Positions 22,506-34,632 of a DNA stretch of 64,000 nt are shown here, one piece after another. Source of the DNA: Limnoperna fortunei (Eukaryota > Mollusca > Bivalvia > Mytilida > Modiolidae). Where the stretch lies: assembly GCA_944474755.1 (NCBI GenBank), contig OX104122.1, positions 27,369,956 to 27,433,955 on the forward strand, written 5' to 3'. Numbering within the stretch: position 1 is the stretch's first letter; each line of letters begins with the position of its first letter. The translations under genes and the position numbers were made by a program. The notes beneath the pieces were generated by a model. That model was given only the letters and a program-made list of their open reading frames with translations. It ran no database searches and was not told the origin of the DNA.

Positions 22506-24774
22506 AGCTCACCTGGACCGAAGGTCCATGTGAGCTTTTGTTATCACTTGTCCGTCGTCCGTCGTCCGTCGTCCGTAGTCTGTTGTCCGTCGTAAACTTT
22601 TTCAAAAATCTTCTCCTCTGAAACAACTGGGCCAATTTTTTTCAAACTTGGCCACAATCATCCTTAAAGTTCCTAGTTTGAAGTTTGTACCCAGGGTGTT
22701 GATCAACAGACAAGTATGTTACTAACAATAGAACATGGGGGTCAACACAGGTTTTTGATCATTATCTAAAAAACTATAATAGCTATAGAAAAAACCGTTA
22801 CTTCAAATTGATCAGCACATTAAGGTCTACAATAGTTGTTATTATTTCATATCAATAATGTAACAAACCATTCCATTGGATAATTTGCAGTATGTATTTT
22901 CAGCTACAGTTAATTTGTTTAAGAATAAAAGACTCAGCAGGGCTGTATCAGCATACGGGCTGTATCCAATCTACTGTTACAGCCCTAAGTTTGAAACAGC
23001 CCTGGCTGTAACGGTGATACAGCAAGATCAAAAAAAGGTTATTGGAATTTTCAATTTTCATGTGCCACAAACAAATGTAAATAGATTGCTAATTACTAAA
23101 CAAAATGTAAAACTTGTAAAATATCAACAGAACATATTATTTAGCACAAATGCTAAACAATTACAGGGAAACAAAGTTCATTTTGTCTTGTATACTATTG
23201 AACTTCTTTGTTTTCTAATGTTTTCAATGAAATAAAAGTAATAGTAACTTGTGTGTATGGCTGTATCATAATTACGGACTTCCGAAGGACCCGATACGGA
23301 CCGTTTAATTGTTACAGCCCTCGCCTTTGGCTCGGGCTGTAACAAGATAAACGGTCCATATCGGGTCCTTCATCAGTCCGTAATTCTGGATACAGCCCTA
23401 CACACAAGTTACTATTACATAATTAGTGCGAATTGTGTATAGGCGTCTTGTAGGAGTTATTGCCCTTTTTTGACGATTTTTGACAAAATGTTTGGTATTT
23501 ACAATATAACCTGAAAACTATATGAGGTAGAGGGAAACTGTAAATGGCAAAAATGATCAGCAATAAAAGCCCTACAATTCAATTGATTGGTCTGAAATTG
23601 TCAGATGACTCTTTATATGAGTTATTGCCCTTAAATGGTAATTTTTTATGAAATTTTCCGTTTTTGTCCTGTAACTCTAAAACTATAACAGCTAGAGTAA
23701 AACTGTAAATATCAAAAATGATCAACAATACAAGCCCTACAATTCACTGTTTTTGTCTGAAATTGTCAGATGACTTCTTATAGGAGTTATTGCCCTTAAA
23801 TGGCAATTTTTTATGAAATTTTCCGATTTTGTCCTGTAACTTGAAAACTACAGCAGCTAGATTGAAACTGTAAATTGCACAAATGATCAGCAATAAAGAC
23901 CCTACAATTAACTTGATTGGTTTGAAATTGTCAGACAAGTCCTTAAATAAGTTATGGCCCATAAATAACAATTTTTTATGAAATTTTCCGTTTTAGTCCT
24001 GTAACTTAAAAACTGTAACAGCTAGAGTGAAACTGTTAATAGCAAAAATGATCAGCAATACAAGCCCTACAAATTACTATCTAAGTCTGAAATTGTCAGA
24101 TGACTCCTTATAGGAGTTATTGCCCTTAAATTGCAATTTTTTATGAAATTTTCCGTTTTTGTCCTGTAACTTAAAAACCATAACAGCTAGAGTGAAATTA
24201 CAAATTGCAAAAATGATCAGCTAAAAAAGCCCTACAATTCATTTAATTGGTCTGAAATTGTCAGATGACTCCTTATAGGGGTTATTGCCCTTAAATGACA
24301 ATTTTGTTATGAAATTTTCCATTTTTGTCCTGTAACTTGAAAACTATAGTAACTAGATTAAAACTGTAAATTGCACAAATGATCAGCAATAGAAGCCCTA
24401 CAAATGATTGCTTAGTCCAAAATAGCAAGATGACTCTTTATAGGAGTTATTGCCGTTTCATTATGAATTTAGACAAATGAACAGTTTTTTAATTATAAAT
24501 TAGTCTATAACACACCTATTAGTAGAGTAAAACTGTAAATTTCTAAAGTACCCTAAAGGACAATGCCTAAAAACCATTTAATTTTCAGAAATTGTCGATG
24601 GCACCTTATAGGAGTTATTGTATTTAACTAATTTTTTGAAGAAATGTTTAGTTTTTGCACAGTAACTTAAAAGCTATAACAACTAGACTGAAACTGTTAA
24701 TTTCAAAAATTTTAATATAGTTTAAGTCATTTGGATTCCAGGTGAGCGATTACAGGCTCCTGGGAGCCTCTAGT
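22506..24774 (+). mobile_element. AGCTCACCTGG-type element with 165-bp core repeats
   Basis: The left end is a hairpin (AGCTCACCTGGACC, GAA, GGTCCATGTGAGCT at 22506-22536) followed by GTCCGTC triplet-like repeats. The right end has CCAGGTGAGC (the inverse of the left end), then a hairpin GGCTCC-TG-GGAGCC and TCTAGT. Between lie about eight units of about 165 bp (marker TTGTCAGATGACTCCTTATA near 23436, 23600, 23766, 23931, 24096, 24261, 24425, 24595). Terminal hairpin, CTAG and tandem core resemble the non-autonomous Helitron-like (pearl/HINE) elements of bivalves. Another element is nested in its left part. Confidence 0.7.
23238..23419. repeat. 182-bp near-perfect palindrome (foldback)
   Basis: Arms start GTAATAGTAACTTGTGTGTA on each strand and carry 'ATTACGGACT', 'CCCGATA' and 'GGACCGTTTA' to a central GTTACAGCCC...GGGCTGTAAC with a short loop (TCGCCTTTGGCTC). 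Mismatches are few. It lies inside the AGCTCACC element; GGGCTGTATC words at about 22940-22970 suggest it is one end of a larger foldback transposon. Confidence 0.8.
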
Positions 24775-24999
24775 TTATTTTTAGTTTGATTCTTTCCATA
24801 TTTGTAAATTATATTCAGTCAATATTTATTTTCATATCTTTATTGGTCATTTCTAACTTGCATATATAGTGCATTGATCTAATCAAATGAAAAATATGGA
24901 CAAAGTACATAAAATACAAGTCATATAACTATTACTTATAAATTGAATTTCATCAATATTATCTCAAACAGGAACAGTCTATACTAACCGGTAGGTTTG

Positions 25000-25320
25000 A
25001 TTGAATGTTTCTTTTGTCCAGCAAGCAACATTTCAGCTATATTCAGGACGAGAACTAGGTAAAAATGAATCAACTACAGAAGGGCTGGACCAACAGGGTC
25101 AACACTGTGACTCCCTTGAAAATGGCTGACCTTATAGTAATATATTGACCTTGGCCTTTTCTGTCAGTCAATATCATTCTACAAGGTGAAACAATTGGTA
25201 GGGACGTAGAATCTACAAACAGGGTCTTTATTGTGCACGGAGTGTATAACTCTGGACACGTTGACAACCACAATCAACGTTCAGACTTTCATGACAACCC
25301 CCAACAAATGGCTTCCCTAA
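25000..25320 (-). mobile_element. Interspersed family 2 copy
   Basis: Reverse-orientation copy of the family seen at 28190, 36885 and 57275: 'CAGCAAGCAACATTTCAGCTATATTCAGGACGAGAAC' is matched in inverse by 'GTTCTCG...TGTAGCTGAAATACTG' there. It ends near 'ACAACCCCCAACAAATGGC'. Confidence 0.6.
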
Positions 25321-25567
25321 ACTGAGTTTACTTTCTGAAATAGTTTTACCATTAAAAAAATTATCCGAGAACTTATTTACCACAGTGACTTTACTTTATT
25401 TATTGTTACATTTTTATTTGACAATAAATCAGTCTATGTATATAAATTTTACACTGTTAATAATAAATATTAAATATTAAACAAAAGTATTACCAAAAAT
25501 ATGAGTACAAGTTAAAATCTACTTTATGAACACACATCTATAAAAATGTCGTCGGTATTTATTTTGT

Positions 25568-25655
25568 TTGTTTGAATGTTGTTTAACGCTACTTTCAGCC
25601 ATTTTCCAGCTATATCATGGCGTCCAATTTTTATTTGGAGGGGTGAACCGGACAT
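25568..25655 (-). mobile_element. tRNA-derived SINE, truncated copy 2
   Basis: Only the 3' body remains (GAATGTTGTTTAACGC...GGCGTCCAATTTTTATT on the plus strand); the tRNA-like head has been lost or replaced. Confidence 0.65.
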
Positions 25656-25893
25656 CATATAGCATGCAATTCGATCTGGAAATCCGCAGACCAGTGCGAT
25701 CAAACAAGTAATGCAGATGAGTTTGTGAACAGACAGGCGTAGTAAGAAAAGTTTCGATGGTTGTTCAACACAAGCATACTAGAGCCAATATCATTACATT
25801 TATTTCGTTATTGAAGACATTTTTTAACCTGGTACAGAATGTTTTGTCAAGTAATGCAGGCGCGGATCCAAGGAAAGGCGTACCGGGTGGACC

Positions 25894-25905
25894 CCCCCCC
25901 TAAAA

Positions 25906-25936
<31 letters not shown>

Positions 25937-25950
25937 AAGAGAAGGTGAAA
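25894..25950. repeat. Poly-C tract plus GA microsatellite
   Basis: A run of C is followed by TAAAAA and about 15 GA units with minor interruptions. Confidence 0.85.
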
Positions 25951-26334
25951 CGGGATAAAAGAAAAAGGAGGAATGAGAAAACGAGTAAACGCGTCTGGGT
26001 GGCTACCAAATGATTAGATTCCCGGAGCGCTTAAGTTGTGCAATCCAACTCTCTCTATCAAACTTGGTGGTGGCAAAATCTTCAATAGAATAATTTGTGT
26101 TTTTATCATTTCCTGTGTTATATTTCATATAATAAAGATTACTACATATTGTTTATACGATTTATTTACTTCTGCTCACTGAAGCGTAGTTGTTTCAATT
26201 TTTGTTTACAATTTTACGTTTCATCACAATGTTGTCTGTTAATGCTTATGTTAAAATTGGCAAAACGACATCTAAGCAATTTCAATGCGCTATATTTTTC
26301 TTTTGCATAAACTGTGTAATTATAAACATTAAAT

Positions 26335-26858
<524 letters not shown>

Positions 26859-27059
26859 ATTTGGATATTACCTGAAGTCAGTTAAAGACCATCCCTTTAT
26901 TATTATACTGAACTAAACACTGTGTAGTCATAACTTACCCTTTTAAATAAGGCGCGCTTTTTGACGTCGAAAAACGACTTGTTATTTCCCCTTTCAAATT
27001 AGGCCCGCGCTTTGGCCCTTCGAACAAATAATTTGTTATTTTGTCTACGTGCAAATTCC

Positions 27060-27400
27060 CAGATAGTTATTTTACCCACGCATAGGCGAGGCATCGCATT
27101 CGATATTGGTACGGCGAAATGCTAATCAGGATCGCCACGCGATCCTATCCACAACGCAGAGGTGGTTTTACGGCAGGAGGTTCGGGAGCCGCTTAAGGCC
27201 ACCTGAAGCTCTGGGGTAAATGGTGCAAAATCCTGCATTCTGGCGATATCCTAGCACTTAATCTCAGGCCTTAAAAGATGGGTTTCGTGAGAAATATTAT
27301 ATTTTTTTTATTTCTGAAAATGATTGGTACGGCATGCCGTACATGCAAAAGTTATTGGTACGACAGAAGCCGTACCGGCTGCTACGCCTATGCCAAGTGC
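27060..27400. repeat. GC-richer repeat-like segment
   Basis: This block stands out from its AT-rich surroundings and has the palindromic word GGTACGGCATGCCGTAC and repeated GGTACGGC/GTACGAC words. It looks like a transposon fragment, read from the minus strand as GGCATAGGCGTAGCAGCC at its start. No open frame of useful length. Confidence 0.4.
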
Positions 27401-27920
27401 AGTTTTGAGCGATAAACAACAATTAAGGCTCCTAATATCAAATTTATTTTAGTTCTGGTTTCCGTAGTTAATGAAAATAATAATGACATATATGTGGACC
27501 TTGTACGATGATATAGAAAGCCCATCTAGCCTGAGTTTAATATCTTTCTACAAGGTCCTGACAGAATTAAGACATTAATTGTTATATAACACATGAAACC
27601 ATATCTGCATTGGTAATTAAATATATATTTTTCGTTTGATCATCCTCCATATTGTTTTTATCAATTTTAAATGAAGTAAACCGAACGATTATCCGAATAT
27701 ATATTTAGTAGTGTAGCGTCAATATGTAAACATAGAAACATTGTGTCAATATTTTTTCAAAATAGGATTTTAAAAAGGAAACCCAGAATATTTTGTTAGT
27801 CACGTGATTAGATTAGCCAGTCAGAATTATAATACAACACACTGCATACAATATTATCAAATATACATATTGTAAACAAGAAGAGTGATTGATTATGTAA
27901 AATTGAATTAAACAACGTAC

Positions 27921-28125
27921 CTTTTCTGTGAGTGAAGAATATTGATATTACCGCCACCATAGCTAGTATTGCTAGTACGGCTAACGCTATAAGTATTATG
28001 AGGACTACATTTCGTCTGTTACGTTGTCTTTCTTCAGATTTAAGTGAAGATGTCAAAACGCCCGGATGTACAGTAGAAACAGCAATTCCAGTAACCCAGG
28101 GTGTGCCGTTGAATTTTATTTCCGA
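27921..28125 (-). CDS. Transmembrane exon (type II signal anchor)
   Basis: A 205-bp exon with a good acceptor (TTGTAGTTTCAG) and donor (AAAAG|GTACGT), entering in phase 0 and leaving in phase 1. It encodes about 39 polar residues (beginning SEIKFNGTPW), a basic patch RQRNRR, then a 26-residue hydrophobic helix (NVVLIILIAL...ISIFF) and FFTHRK. Positive charge before the helix and none of the length of a signal peptide predict a type II topology, with the C-terminal side outside the cell. The phase-1 donor fits the TSP1 exons to the left; the phase-0 acceptor fits the 30323 exon to the right. No family recognised. Confidence 0.65.
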
Positions 28126-28189
28126 CTGAAACTACAATAAAAACAAATTCATTTTAGAAACTGTAAAAAAGACTGAATTAACTAAAGGT

Positions 28190-28518
28190 ATGCCTTCTTG
28201 TGGGGGGTTGTCAGGTTATAATCCAAAAGGCCTGCCGGGGACCACAGTGGTTAACGTGTTTGGAGAATGCCACGCTCTTTGCACGATGAAGAACCCTTTT
28301 GTAGATTTCGATAAGATTAGGCTAGTTAAAGCCGCTACAAAGGGCTAAATTTTCCGCCCCTACCCATGCACTATATTTTGACAGTGGCATTCAAAATGTG
28401 TGCCCTTAGGTTCATTTTTTTCCGAAACGATTTATTGTTTGTTAACTTGTTCTCGTCCTTAATGTAGCTGAAATACTGTTCCGTGGACGTCAATCAATCA
28501 ATCAATCAATCAATCCAT
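28190..28518 (+). mobile_element. Interspersed family 2 copy with (TCAA)n tail
   Basis: Contains 'GGGGGGTTGTCAGGTTATA', 'GCCACGCTCTTTGCACGATG', 'TTCCGCCCCTACCCATGC' and 'GCTGAAATACTGTTCCGTGG', ending in a run of TCAA (about 28492-28514). A simple-repeat tail is typical of a retroposon. Confidence 0.7.
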
Positions 28519-28942
28519 CCATCAAAACTATCGATTCCAGTAGTTTATTGTAAGCAATAATCGTTATCACCGACATCTCTTTACATTTAAATGATTGAGT
28601 GTTGCCATCTATCTTGTGACCTCGGATAACCTGTACGCAATAGGGCTAACATTTCTCCTAGCCCAATGATGCAACCATAGACCCGCAAATTATTGTACAT
28701 TTAATGTATACGAAGCGGAAGAGTTTTCAGCTTCTTTCTACGCAGTATTTTATGCGTTTTACGTACATTTTGTTTACGTACAGCTATTTGTCAACTCAAG
28801 TACAGTACAGTGCAAAAAGAATGCAAAGGCCCTCAGACCTGACCGCGGATACTTGTGCTTTACGTGTAAAGAGTCATACTTTTGTAGTCCCATTAAAGTA
28901 TATAACCAAAATATAGAAACTTAACTAATTCTGCGTTTTCTT

Positions 28943-29170
28943 TACTTTAAATTGATTGATTGATTGATTGTTTGCATAACGTTCAGCGAGCAATATTTCA
29001 GCTATAATGAGGACTAGAACAGGTAAACAAACAATATATCGACGGGAACACAATTTAGACTCCCACTGAAGAAGTATTGGTTAATGGGTAGGGGCAGACA
29101 ATTTAGTCATTTGAAGCATCTACAATGAGCCAACTCTTTTTCGAAATCTACAAAAGGGGAGTTCATCGTG
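28943..29170 (-). mobile_element. Interspersed family 2 copy, inverted
   Basis: Starts with (TTGA)n at about 28951-28970, the complement of the tail at 28492-28514, followed by the inverse of the family body (AGCAATATTTCAGCTATAATGAGGACTAG, GGGTAGGGGC). With the previous copy it forms an inverted pair. Confidence 0.65.
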
Positions 29171-29787
29171 GCAACAACCAAAGTGTCTCCATTGTTTTTG
29201 CAATTGACAAAATTATTTATTCATTTAAAATATTTTTTTTATTGTTTGTATCATCTCGAGGTAGCTGTGTTAACCGTTCCACTACAAAATCCTTATCTTT
29301 CCCGCCAACGATTTCAATACTTGCATGTCAAATATCATACCTCTTCCCCCTCTATCTTCACAACAATGTTTTTAAGGCTTATTTTATCGGTAACATACGA
29401 TAATCAAACGTCTCAAAGTCAGGTCTATCATTAAGACGTCCATGCTAAGTCTGTTGTAACTACTGGTAACGTCAAAGAATGGTGACTTCATTTTACTATT
29501 CATAATAAAACTTATTTCGTGAACGTTTCAGGGATTCAAGGGTTAGTTACTGACCTTTAACTCATGTTTGGTAGTAAAAATTTATCTTATCTAAATTTAG
29601 TCCTTATCACTGAGTCAGCGAAACGCTATTTAAAAGCATAAATCTGATATTAAAAAAATAGCAACATTTTTAACTTCAAACAATGAATAAAAATCACTGC
29701 AACTGTATAAACACATGAACATAGAGTTAGGCAAGCAAAGTGATCAACAATCAGAAAATAAATACAATGTATGCACAAATGCGTGTT

Positions 29788-30035
29788 GTGTGTTTGAACA
29801 GTGTTTTTAAGCCACTTTCAGCAATTTTTCAGCTATATCATTGCGTCCAGTTTTTATTGTGGAAAGGGGGGAACGGAGTAGCCGGAGAAAACCCCGACCT
29901 GCGGTAGAAAAACTGTCAATTTTTGTCTATTAAGATTGTAGTACACCCTGCCCGCAGTGAGACTCGAACCCGCAACGTCTGTGTTGACAGATCACGTGAT
30001 CAATAGTAGATGACTAACTACCTTAACCACTCGGC
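29788..30035 (-). mobile_element. tRNA-derived SINE copy 3 (full length)
   Basis: Head on the minus strand reads GCCGAGTGGTTAAGGTAG (box A-like) and GCGGGTTCGAGTCTCAC (box B), then the shared body. It sits in the intron between the 395-codon exon and the transmembrane exon. Confidence 0.75.
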
Positions 30036-30177
30036 TGCACAAATGCGTCACAGAATTTATTAGTACATTATATTAATCTGTGGCTGATTGGAACAGGAAG
30101 TCATATATCAGTAGGTTGAGGAATGTGAGACCTATCCTAGAAGGGGCTTTCAACTACAACATTAATTGATAATTTTT

Positions 30178-30280
30178 GTCGGTTTTCTAGCTGAAGGTCT
30201 GGTGTTTTACTGTGTAGACTGGTTTCATCCACTAATACAAACTGGACGCCATGATATTGTTGAAAATAGCTGAAATTGTT
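30178..30280 (+). mobile_element. SINE body fragment abutting the 395-codon exon
   Basis: Plus-orientation 3' part of the SINE (TACAAACTGGACGCCATGATA, AAAATAGCTGAAATTG). It lies 43 bp beyond the donor of the neighbouring exon, and the exon's reading frame runs on into it without a stop. Confidence 0.6.
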
Positions 30281-30322
30281 TAAATCCCATACGAACAAAC
30301 ATACATTCAAAATTGAACTTAC

Positions 30323-31507
30323 ATTTAAGAAATCTCTATCAAAGGATTTAAATGAGTCTGTAAATCTGTCACATAAAGGCGACACAGTTGTAAAATTAAG
30401 CATACCATCTTGTTGCCAATCAGTCAACATTTTTACCCATTTGCATTCGGGAAAATTGTTATATGTTCCAATTGATGAATTACAAGCTATGACAGATAAA
30501 TCGTCTACCGATGACAATTCTTTACTACAGTTTTCGCTTCTTTTGACAGCCAAGCAACCATGTGGTAACAGAAAGTTATAATCCCTGATAGTGTGTGGCA
30601 TATGGTTTTCAACTCGTAATTCAGTCTCACTATTGTCATCGACGTCGCCTATCCTGCTTGGTATATTATTTGTATGTTTATTTCTGGAGATTTTTGGTGG
30701 ATATGGGCAGTAATATTGTGGCACATTTTCGAAATTATTCAATTCAAATTCATTCTCGGATTTATCCATTAAACTGTTGGGAGTAGATCCAACAGTTGGC
30801 AAATTTGAAATGACTTCCCAATCTCTTTCATATCGTAAAAGGTGCATATTCTCCTTGATATAAAGAGGAAAATGATATCCGTCTACGCATTGGCCTTCTT
30901 CTTCAAACAGTGATATATCGTTATCGTTTTCTGTTGTTGACGACATTTTTAAATCTATTAGTTCTTTACTAAATGTATCAAAATTAGTATCCATTGAATT
31001 CTCATCATTCATACTAACACTTTGGGTTGACATTTTTGGTTTTATTTCTTCAGGCGATATTACATTATGATTCAGAACAGAATAAGGGGATCCTTTGACA
31101 TTTGCAGAATTAATATTTCCTTCATTATTTTCACACTCTCCGTTTGCTGAGTTGTGTTGACCTTTCATATTATGTCTCAGTAATGGCGAGTAGTTTGTAA
31201 CTAGTAAATATTCCCACTGGTCTCTATCGGGATTGTTAGGTTCGGAAGCTATCTTCCTCTCGAGCCAACTTCTCCACTTCGATATCAATTCCTGTTGCTG
31301 TTTTTTGTGTAACAGTTGTACACCGCGATGATCTAAGGATAAGCTATTCATTGCATGCACATTCCGACCACAAATTTGTATGAATCGTACAAAGGCATGA
31401 AGGGCTAATTTTTCGTATAAAAATTTTTGTACAACATGTTCTATAATTAAAATGCACTTAAAATTTAAACTTAACACAATACAACGCCCATTTTTACAAT
31501 TTTTCAT
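30323..31507 (-). CDS. Long 5' exon, predicted cytoplasmic region
   Basis: A 395-codon open frame starts at an ATG (31505-31507), six codons after an in-frame TGA, and stops being coding at a consensus donor AAT|GTAAGTTC (phase 0). A second Met at residue 52 (MNSLSLDH) is an alternative start. The early part is basic and Gln-rich with a likely helix (LLHKKQQQELISKWRSWLER). The rest is acidic, Asn/Ser-rich and probably disordered, and several short tyrosine- or proline-bearing words (QYYCPYPP, DGYHFPLY) could be protein-binding sites. I recognise no domain. If joined to the transmembrane exon it would be the cytoplasmic part of a type II protein. A frame of this length in AT-rich DNA is unlikely by chance. 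Confidence 0.7.
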
Positions 31508-31938
31508 CTCGATTTCTTTTCCTCAAAATTAATTTACCATTTTCACCTTTTCGTAATTAATTACGCTTATGTTAATTTTCCGAACATAATACCTGTCAGA
31601 CGTTGATGTGTCTCCCCTCCCTTAGAATGAAATGACATTCATTATTTTATTTCATAGTGCAAAATCTAGATGAAAAGTGTGTACTCGTCCTTTTATTTGA
31701 TATTAGTCACAATACGCGTTCTTTTTTTAACCAAAAATAAACAAGTTTTTATTCATTGTTTGTTTTGGGGAAAAAATCATGTTAATTATATTTGTGTCAT
31801 TTCGGTTATAAATTATATCAAAAGATGTTGCATTTAAAAATAAAACATAATTTAATTATAACATCAACTTATCTTTAAAATATAATAATGTACATGTATT
31901 AGCCATGAGCTTCCACTGGAACATTATATTATGTCCCT

Positions 31939-32061
31939 GGAGTCGATTTAAAAAAAAGTCGTAAGCGTAAAATCTATTGTAAGTGTTGGAAGATCAAAGG
32001 GAAATACATTGTGACGTCAGAACTTACCATAGATTTTACGACTTTTTGTGAAATCGACTCC
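31939..32061. mobile_element. MITE-like element with GGAGTCGATTT ends
   Basis: The 123-bp segment starts GGAGTCGATTT and ends AAATCGACTCC. Inverted similarity extends inward over about 40 bp (AAGTCGTAA, AAATCTATTGTAAGT versus ACTTACCATAGATTTTACGACTT). It directly abuts the terminus of the Myb-carrying element. Confidence 0.7.
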
Positions 32062-32277
32062 TGCAGCCATATTCTCAAAAAATCGTAAATTTACACATAC
32101 GTGTAAAGATAAGATAGTCGTAACTCTACGTTTACGTCTACGATTTATCGTATTCTCGAAAGTAATCGCAGTTTTGCACGTAAAATAGCAATCGTAAATC
32201 TTACGTTTTGCACGTAGCGTTATCACGCATGCTCAGTTGCTTCTTTCAATTTGATGTAAACATCGTCTGCTTCAAAA

Positions 32278-32441
32278 ATGGACGTGGGAAACAAAAAGAA
32301 TAGAAAGCCAAATTTTAGTGATGACGATATGAATGTACTGGTTGAAAGTGTGGAGGATAACTACAAAATAATAACAGGGAAGTTTTCCGCTATTATTACT
32401 AATGACAGCAAAAATAAAGCCTGGCAGGAAATAACAGAAAA
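32278..32441 (+). CDS. Myb/SANT-like (NAIF1-like) protein, exon 1
   Basis: Starts at an ATG (GAAAATGG-like context, 'CAAAAATGGAC') and ends at A|GTAAGATT in phase 2. The 54 complete codons give a basic start (NKKNRKPNFSDDD) followed by a helix (MNVLVESVEDNY) and GKFSAIITNDSKNKAWQEI. This is the first half of the Myb_DNA-bind_5 type of domain (consensus: helix, then GKF, then a conserved Trp before I). It is expected to bind DNA in the nucleus, as transposon Myb-like partners and the related apoptosis factor NAIF1 do. Confidence 0.7.
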
Positions 32442-32888
32442 GTAAGATTCATACAGAAGCAATTCTCTCCATGGAAATAGCCTCAGTAGATAGATTCACT
32501 ATCTTCTATCAAAAAATTAATAACGTTTATAACTTTTAGGATGCCAATATTTCACAGAAACTGTCAAAAGATCGGAAGGGGAGAATTACTTTCCGCGACG
32601 CGAGAACTACTCTGTGACCAGTAATGCAGTATTGATTGTGTTTTGTTATGCATTGTTTGTTTTGTTTTTTCAATACATCTATGTATTTATATCAACTGTG
32701 TTACTCCATTCATTTAATAAATATATAAATATATAGTTTAATTAAATTGGTGTGGACCTTTACTAGATAAATTATAACATCACTGTTTCGGCAAAAAAAT
32801 ACACCCAAAATAAATTCATGCTCGAGTCCGAATCCGTAAAAAAAGTACAACAGTCTAATCATTTCCGATTTTAATTCAAAATAGAATT

Positions 32889-33345
32889 AGATCTCATCTC
32901 TCATCGCTCCCGTTTTACAAATATTAATATGAATGTACGCGCTGCCTAAATGCGAGCATCGCACACATACATGTCGTTACTTCAGAGCCCCCTAACAGTG
33001 CCTCTACATTCCATTGATGACGTGACGTCGTATCTAATGTGTTGGTGACGTCACAACTCTCAATTTCAAATACAGCGTTTCAGATTGAAAAAAATTTGTC
33101 TGGCATTTTTGTAGTAATTTAAAAAATAAACACTTTAATTTTATCGATGTCAAAATTATTTTTGTCTACTTTTAAATTATATATTTTTTCGTTCGTCTAC
33201 AATATTTTCTTCGGATAGCTCAGCTACCATCTGAAATGGATTTGTTCATATGGATCACGTGACTTTTTTTTACACACACGCATGTAACCGTATAGCTCGC
33301 ATCTGCGATGCTCGCTATTAGTAAAACGGGAGCGATGAGAGATCG
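32889..33345. mobile_element. TIR element nested in the Myb-gene intron
   Basis: Inverted ends CTCTCATCGCTCCCGTTTTAC (read in two halves: CTCTCATCGC and TCCCGTTTTAC) at 32896-32917 and its complement at 33321-33341. GCGAGCATCGCA words near each end are also inverted. About 457 bp, with no open frame: a MITE-like insertion. Confidence 0.75.
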
Positions 33346-33830
33346 AATTTTAGTATAATATTATAGACCAGCAGCTACATGTAAGTGGTTTTTCTATACT
33401 TTGAACCAGGCAAAGATTTTTGTATTTGGGAACTTGGGATGTTATACATACATGTAGTTACTAAATTACCTGTATTGTGTAATGTAACTCAGAAGAATGT
33501 TGCTAGATTTATCAATGTTGCTTTTAAAATAATATTATTTATATATGTACAATATTTGCGTGTAATAAGCTATTGAGCCCATACAGTGATATTTCTAGGA
33601 AATGAAGTTGTCCCCACTTACATTATGACCCCCCTCCCTCCATATTACTTTTACTTTTATTCTTAATTTGATATTCTCTATATGATTATTGTATAATGTT
33701 GTACACTATGATGTAATGTTCCATGTTGGCAGTTTCTTTTTCATTTCTTCACTGTTGTTGCTATTTGACATTTCTTTTCTTAACTAAGCAAAGTGCAAAA
33801 ATTTGATATATATATATATTTGTCACCTAG

Positions 33831-34002
33831 GGTGAACTCAGTCAGTATAAAATGCAAAAGAACAATAGAAGAGGTCAAAAAGAAGTGGCAAGATGCCCAG
33901 AGTAGTATAAAGAAAACAGAAGGAGAGAGGCTTAAGTCCTCAAGGTTAACTGGTGGTGGACCAGCACCAGATATTTTTTTAAACCATGGGAGAAAGTGGT
34001 AA
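33831..34002 (+). CDS. Myb/SANT-like (NAIF1-like) protein, exon 2
   Basis: Acceptor TGTCACCTAG precedes GGTGAACTC; the first G completes the Lys codon left open by exon 1 (phase 2), giving VNSVSIKCKRTIEEVKKKW. This is the recognition half of the domain (RTxEEVKKKWQD), followed by the basic linker and TGGGPAPD motif typical of these proteins. It stops at TAA (34000-34002), about 10 residues after that motif, for a total of 111 residues; relatives usually continue for 100 or more residues. The TGG|GTAA-like site there could be a decayed donor, so a C-terminal part may be lost. Confidence 0.7.
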
Positions 34003-34412
34003 TTTTATTTTTTGAATGTGATGTATTTTATGACTTTATTTTTTAAATGTTTTTACTGCTTGAAAACCTATTTTTGTAATGATGATGCACAATTAAGATT
34101 GAAAATTCAGCCTTAAGGTTTCATGTTTTGTATTTGATAATATCAAGAAAAATATGTTTACATCTTTATATGTAACCTGAAATTAAAGATTCAAAAATAT
34201 AAATGTGTGAGGTTAATTGAATTGATAGAAATTCTGAATGATTGATTACAATTAAAACAGAAATGTTCTTTCCAACCCACCTCGACATAAAAAAGGGATT
34301 TGAAAATGCATGTATTTAATTTAAGAAAAGCATATTCCAATCATTAATAACAGAAATAAAAACAACCATAGTAAGTTCTTTGTAAGCATATTCCAATCAC
34401 AATAAAAACTAG

Positions 34413-34632
34413 ATATCAATGAGATGGTACCCATCTCTGTGGACTGTCCGACCTCAAAGTCAAATGTCACCAACCATGGTACGCAGCACATCGCCTAGAT
34501 ATTATCTATCCACATTCCAAATATCAAAAGCCTATCTCATAAGATAAAAAAGTTACAGCCTGGACACGATTAGGTTCGGGCGGATAGACTGATCACTATA
34601 GGGCGTCCACCACAAAGTGGTGGGCCCTAAAA
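34413..34632 (+). repeat. Interspersed family 4 copy
   Basis: 'GATGGTACCCATCTCTGTGG', 'CACCAACCATGGTACGC', 'ATATCAAAAGCCTATCTCAT' and 'ACTGATCACTATAGGGCG' recur in the same order at 41820-42020. It is flanked by a direct repeat (ATAAAAACAACCATAGTAA at about 34355 and 34638), probably a duplication around the insertion. Confidence 0.65.

Noticed and set aside
22876..23235. 119-codon plus-strand frame
   Set aside because: It lies inside the AGCTCACC element and next to the foldback, with no domain or splice support.
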